Assembly (NCBI GenBank): GCA_009775535.1
Contig: VSPW01000069.1
Coordinates: forward strand, 1 to 9,260
Length of the DNA stretch: 9,260 nt
Direction: 5' to 3'
Source of the DNA: Muribaculaceae bacterium
GTDB taxonomy: Bacteria > Bacteroidota > Bacteroidia > Bacteroidales > Muribaculaceae
Shown here: positions 6,565-9,260 of the stretch, in pieces
Position numbering within the stretch: the first letter of the stretch is position 1
How the letters are laid out: each line of letters opens with the position of its first letter
The notes under the pieces: model-generated
Told to the model about the DNA's origin: nothing
The model's input: only the letters and a program-made list of their open reading frames with translations
The model's database searches: none
Made by a program: the position numbers and the translations under genes

Positions 6565-7140
6565 ATGACATACACACAGCCCAACCTCCCGTATGAGATG
6601 GATGCACTTGAACCGGCAATCTCCGCAAGGACAGTGGATTTCCATTACAACAAGCACGAAAAGGCATATATCGACAACCTCAACCGCCTCATCCAGGGAT
6701 CTGGATTTGAAGACATGGAGCTGGAAGAGGTGATAAAGCATGCCAACGGGGCTTTGTTCAACAATGCCTCACAGGCGTGGAACCACATATTCTATTTCTT
6801 TACATTCTCCCCCGATGGCCGCAGGGAGCCTTCAGGACGGTTGGCAGATGCCATACGCGAAACATTCGGATCGTTTGAAGACTTCAAGAAAGCATTTGTA
6901 GATGCAGGTGTCAGTCTGTTCGGTTCAGGATGGGTATGGCTGTCACGCGACAACGAAGGACGACTGTTCATAACCCAAGGCCCAAATGCAGCCAACCCTA
7001 TAACAGACGGCCTTACCCCGCTGCTTACATTCGATGTGTGGGAACATGCATACTATCTCGACTACCAGAACCGCCGTGCCGACGCCCTCAGCAAGCTTTG
7101 GGACATTGTCGACTGGGAAGTGGTCGAGGAACGCTTCTGA
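6565..7140 (+). CDS. sodB: Superoxide dismutase, iron-type (Fe/Mn family)
   Basis: This enzyme converts superoxide to oxygen and hydrogen peroxide in the cytoplasm, protecting an anaerobe during oxygen exposure. The 191-residue protein carries all metal ligands: H27 (DFHYNKHEKAY), H74 (QAWNH), and D157 and H161 (DVWEHAYY). Tyr35 of the substrate gateway is also present. Gln70 in NNASQAWNH and NAANP (141-145) mark the iron-type subgroup rather than the manganese type. Residue 155 is Thr. In the cambialistic Porphyromonas gingivalis enzyme this position is Gly, and changing that Gly to Thr is reported to favour iron. The frame is open 40 codons upstream to 6445, but the ATG at 6565 (MTYTQPNLPYEMDALEP) gives the family N-terminus. 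Its transcript ends at the terminator at 7247-7279. Confidence 0.96.
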   Translation: MTYTQPNLPYEMDALEPAISARTVDFHYNKHEKAYIDNLNRLIQGSGFEDMELEEVIKHANGALFNNASQAWNHIFYFFTFSPDGRREPSGRLADAIRETFGSFEDFKKAFVDAGVSLFGSGWVWLSRDNEGRLFITQGPNAANPITDGLTPLLTFDVWEHAYYLDYQNRRADALSKLWDIVDWEVVEERF

Positions 7141-7173
7141 AGCCGGCGCCTCAAAAAGGATTGAATGATGATT

Positions 7174-7191
7174 ATGACAGTTTTATGTCAT
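7174..7191. repeat. Inverted repeat in the sod 3' untranslated region
   Basis: ATGACA (7174-7179) and TGTCAT (7186-7191) are a perfect 6-bp inverted repeat around GTTTTA, 34 bases past the sod stop. The following bases are A-rich rather than T-rich, so it is not a plus-strand terminator by itself. Confidence 0.35.
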
Positions 7192-7246
7192 GCAAAAAAT
7201 ACATAAGCAATAGCACTTTAAATTAAGCATAATGTGATGAATGGGA

Positions 7247-7279
7247 GGAGAGGGGCTCGTGAGAGTACCTCTTTTTCTT
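7247..7279 (+). terminator. Intrinsic terminator downstream of sod
   Basis: AGAGG (7249-7253) pairs with CCTCT (7268-7272). Inside it, after a G-A mismatch and a G-U pair, CTC (7256-7258) pairs with GAG (7263-7265) around a GTGA tetraloop of the GNRA class. The stem runs straight into TTTTTCTT. This is a convincing plus-strand terminator. It lies about 110 bases after the sod stop and isolates groESL from sod. Confidence 0.75.
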
Positions 7280-7331
7280 GTGTCTTTGAACCAGAGCATG
7301 GCATAGATTGTTTACAAAAAAGGCATGCTTA

Positions 7332-7352
7332 TATGGAACGTGCTTATCCATA
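7332..7352. repeat. Inverted repeat with 9-base spacer upstream of groESL
   Basis: TATGGA (7332-7337) and TCCATA (7347-7352) are perfect inverted arms separated by nine bases (ACGTGCTTA). The spacer length equals that of the CIRCE operator of other bacteria, but the arm sequences do not match CIRCE. A role as operator is only a suggestion. Confidence 0.25.
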
Positions 7353-7388
7353 CATATTACTGACGGATACTGACAGGGATGTGGACAT

Positions 7389-7426
7389 TTTGTCACGCCC
7401 TTTGTCACGTTGCAGGCTTTGGCACG
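7389..7426 (+). repeat. Three short direct repeats upstream of groESL
   Basis: TTTGTCACG occurs at 7389-7397 and 7401-7409 (12 bases start to start). A one-mismatch copy, TTTGGCACG, lies at 7418-7426 (17 bases further). Repeats of this kind before a stress operon may be binding sites for a regulator or an alternative sigma factor. The sequence does not show which. Confidence 0.35.
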
Positions 7427-7448
7427 GATTATGCATATGACATGGCAG

Positions 7449-7469
7449 GGACGCAGCAAATGGGCGTCC
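7449..7469 (+). promoter_or_regulatory. Hairpin in the probable groESL leader
   Basis: GGACGC (7449-7454) pairs perfectly with GCGTCC (7464-7469) around a nine-base loop. It ends 49 bases before the groES ATG and is followed by an A-rich stretch, so it is not a terminator. It could be a leader RNA stem that stabilises the message, or a double-stranded operator. Confidence 0.35.
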
Positions 7470-7518
7470 GTCAAAGATAAAAGAAAATTACAAATTTCAT
7501 AAAATTTCAAGATTGACT

Positions 7519-7791
7519 ATGAATATCAGACCCCTGGCAGACCGCGTGCTTATTCAGCCCGACGCTGCCGAAGAAGTGACAGTTTCCGGGATCATCATCC
7601 CCGATTCCGCAAAGGAAAAACCCCTTAAGGGCAACGTCCTCGCAGTAGGAAACGGCACCAAGGACGAAGAGATGGTCCTCAAGGAAGGCGATACAGTCCT
7701 TTACGGCAAATATGCAGGAACAGAAATCGAGCTTGACGGAGAAAAATACCTCATCATGCGGCAGAACGACGTCCTCGCAGTGATAGGCTAA
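7519..7791 (+). CDS. groES: Co-chaperonin GroES (Hsp10)
   Basis: GroES is the seven-subunit lid that caps the GroEL chamber during ATP-driven protein folding in the cytoplasm. The 90-residue protein starts with the family-typical MNIRPLADRVLIQP. The mobile loop (about 15-32) contains G24 and the hydrophobic tripeptide I25-I27 that docks on the GroEL apical domain, followed by PDSAKEKP. The C-terminal half has GDTVLYGKYAGTEI (58-70) and ends DVLAVIG, all as expected. The ATG at 7519 is chosen; a TTG two codons upstream (7513) is unlikely. groEL follows after 46 bases on the same strand, so the two form the usual bicistronic groESL operon. Confidence 0.97.
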   Translation: MNIRPLADRVLIQPDAAEEVTVSGIIIPDSAKEKPLKGNVLAVGNGTKDEEMVLKEGDTVLYGKYAGTEIELDGEKYLIMRQNDVLAVIG

Positions 7792-7837
7792 ACCAACAAT
7801 ATACAGTTTTGACAATTTTATAAACACTAGGAATATC

Positions 7838-9260
7838 ATGGCAAAAGAAATAAAATTTGACATCAAGGCTCGCGAAGAGCTCAAGAAAGGCGTTGACGCA
7901 CTCGCCGATGCCGTCAAGGTGACACTCGGCCCGAAAGGACGCAATGTGATTATCGACAAAAAGTTCGGTGCGCCCCATATCACAAAGGACGGCGTAAGCG
8001 TGGCACGCGAGATCGAGCTTGAAGACCCCTTCCAGAACATGGGCGCACAGCTCGTCAAGGAAGTCGCATCCAAGACAGGCGACGATGCCGGCGACGGCAC
8101 AACCACAGCCACCGTACTGGCACAGTCCATCATCACCGTCGGCCTCAAGAACGTAGCGGCAGGCGCAAACCCCATGGACATCAAGCGCGGTATCGACAAA
8201 GGCGTGGCGCTGGTAGTGGAAGGCATCAAGGCGATGGCCGAAGAAGTAGGCGACGACTTCAAGAAAATCGAAGACGTAGCACGCGTGTCGGCAAACAACG
8301 ATGAGGCCATAGGACGCCTTATTGCCGAAGCCATGAAGAAAGTAAAGAAAGAAGGCGTCATCACAGTCGACGAGGCAAAAGGCACAGAGACAACAGTAGA
8401 CATGGTGGAAGGCATGCAGTTCGACCGCGGATACATCTCACCCTACTTCGTCACCAACACCGAAAAGATGGAATGCGAGATGGAATCCCCCTACATTCTC
8501 ATCTACGACAAGAAGATTTCAAACCTCAAGGACCTCCTTCCCGTACTTGAAGGCGTTGCTCAGAGCGGCCGTCCTCTCCTTATCATAGCAGAAGACGTCG
8601 ACAACGAGGCCCTGGCCACACTTGTGGTCAACCGCCTGCGCGGCTCACTGAAAATCTGTGCAGTGAAAGCCCCCGGATTCGGCGACCGCCGCAAAGAGAT
8701 GCTTGAAGACATCGCAATCCTCACCGGAGGAGTCGTTATCTCGGAAGAAAAGGGCATGAAACTTGATGCAGCCACCATCAACGACCTCGGCCGTGCCGAA
8801 AAGGTGAACGTGAACAAAGAAAACACCACAATCGTCAACGGTGCAGGCGAAAAAGACGCCATCGCACAGCGCGTTGCCCAGATCAAGGCACAGATTGAGC
8901 AGACCAAGAGCGACTACGACCGCGAAAAGCTCCAGGAACGTCTCGCCAAGCTTGCCGGCGGAGTTGCCGTACTCCATATCGGCGCGCCCTCCGAAGTTGA
9001 GATGAAAGAAAAGAAAGACCGTGTCGACGACGCACTCAGCGCAACCCGCGCAGCCATCGCCGAAGGCATCGTACCAGGTGGAGGCATCGCCTACATCCGT
9101 TGCCTCTCACGCCTTGAAGGCGTAAAAGGCGGGAACGACGATGAGACCACAGGTATCGCCATCGTACGCCGCGCCATCGAAGAGCCCCTCCGCCAGATAG
9201 CAGCCAACGCCGGCGTAGAAGGAGCTGTAGTAGTGCAGAAAGTATCAGAAGGTGAAGCCG
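7838..9260 (+). CDS. groEL: Chaperonin GroEL (Hsp60), 3' end cut off by the window
   Basis: GroEL forms the double-ring chamber that folds proteins using ATP together with GroES. The window holds 474 codons plus one base of an expected length near 545. Visible landmarks are the phosphate-binding LGPKGRNV (30-37), the ATP/Mg motif GDGTTTATVL (85-94) with Asp86, and the apical domain (about 190-375). The catalytic Asp398 lies in RVDDALSATRAA, and the cpn60 signature runs from A405 to G416 (AEGIVPGGG core). No frameshift or missing key residue is seen. The ATG at 7838 starts MAKEIKFD, normal for Bacteroidales. There is no Shine-Dalgarno sequence. Isoleucine is read almost entirely with ATC, in contrast to dnaG, which suggests very high expression. 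The GC-rich codon pattern also creates a long antisense open frame that is not a gene. Confidence 0.98.
   Translation, partial: MAKEIKFDIKAREELKKGVDALADAVKVTLGPKGRNVIIDKKFGAPHITKDGVSVAREIELEDPFQNMGAQLVKEVASKTGDDAGDGTTTATVLAQSIITVGLKNVAAGANPMDIKRGIDKGVALVVEGIKAMAEEVGDDFKKIEDVARVSANNDEAIGRLIAEAMKKVKKEGVITVDEAKGTETTVDMVEGMQFDRGYISPYFVTNTEKMECEMESPYILIYDKKISNLKDLLPVLEGVAQSGRPLLIIAEDVDNEALATLVVNRLRGSLKICAVKAPGFGDRRKEMLEDIAILTGGVVISEEKGMKLDAATINDLGRAEKVNVNKENTTIVNGAGEKDAIAQRVAQIKAQIEQTKSDYDREKLQERLAKLAGGVAVLHIGAPSEVEMKEKKDRVDDALSATRAAIAEGIVPGGGIAYIRCLSRLEGVKGGNDDETTGIAIVRRAIEEPLRQIAANAGVEGAVVVQKVSEGEA

Larger units (their letters stand above)
7141..7518. other. 378-bp intergenic region between sod and groES
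   Basis: No credible gene lies here: the open frames on both strands are low-complexity Cys/His- or Arg-rich shadows. The first 140 bases act as the 3' end of sod, with an inverted repeat (7174-7191) and an intrinsic terminator (7247-7279). The remaining 240 bases are the groESL control region. It holds an inverted repeat with a nine-base spacer (7332-7352), three TTTG(T/G)CACG repeats (7389-7426) and a hairpin (7449-7469). Neither a TAnnTTTG box nor a CIRCE element (TTAGCACTC-N9-GAGTGCTAA) can be found, so the heat-shock control element is unidentified. Confidence 0.6.

Noticed and set aside
7211..7240. TAGCACTTT near 7211, considered as half of a CIRCE heat-shock operator
   Set aside because: Only a partial left arm matches, and there is no GAGTGCTAA arm at the required distance. 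It also lies upstream of the sod terminator.
7223..7510. A 95-codon minus-strand frame and a 68-codon plus-strand frame between sod and groES
   Set aside because: Both are Cys/His- or Arg-rich with no motif, and they run through the sod terminator or the groESL leader.
7507..8436. A 309-codon minus-strand open frame opposite groES and groEL
   Set aside because: The product is Ser/Thr/Ala-rich without family features. It is a shadow of the biased codons of groEL.

Overview
The window looks like a chromosomal housekeeping segment from a member of the Bacteroidales. A Muribaculaceae-like genome is plausible from protein character, but I cannot prove it. Supporting signs are a Bacteroidales-type ECF sigma factor, a TatA/TatC pair without TatB, no Shine-Dalgarno-like purine tracts before starts, and Bacteroidetes -7 boxes (TAnnTTTG) at 96-103, 4209-4216 and, on the minus strand, 1811-1804. 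There are no mobile elements, tRNAs, rRNAs or CRISPR arrays. I found no evidence of a new biological system.

Left part (1-1800). A promoter and an orphan ECF sigma factor gene (164-667, +) are followed by a strong hairpin terminator (814-848). That hairpin mainly serves the convergent fabD gene (878-1765, -), which encodes malonyl-CoA:ACP transacylase of fatty acid synthesis.

Middle part (1800-4220). fabD is divergent from tatA (1924-2154) and tatC (2191-2976), which together make a minimal twin-arginine protein export system. The -7-like boxes of fabD and tatA form a mirrored pair around a shared 42-bp core. tatC converges on, and overlaps by 51 bp, a minus-strand DAACS-family symporter (2926-4116). 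That symporter lacks several residues used for acidic substrates and for one sodium site in the best-studied family member. It is divergent from dnaG.

Right part (4221-9260). dnaG (DNA primase, 4221-6416) has a -7 box ending five bases before its ATG, so its mRNA may be leaderless. Then come an iron-type superoxide dismutase (6565-7140) with an intrinsic terminator 110 bp downstream, a 240-bp leader region with repeats and a hairpin, and groES-groEL (7519 to the window end, groEL truncated by the edge). SOD and GroES/GroEL are stress-protection proteins, but sod is separated from groESL by the terminator. Codon choice also shifts: dnaG favours ATA for Ile, groEL favours ATC, as expected for a very highly expressed gene.
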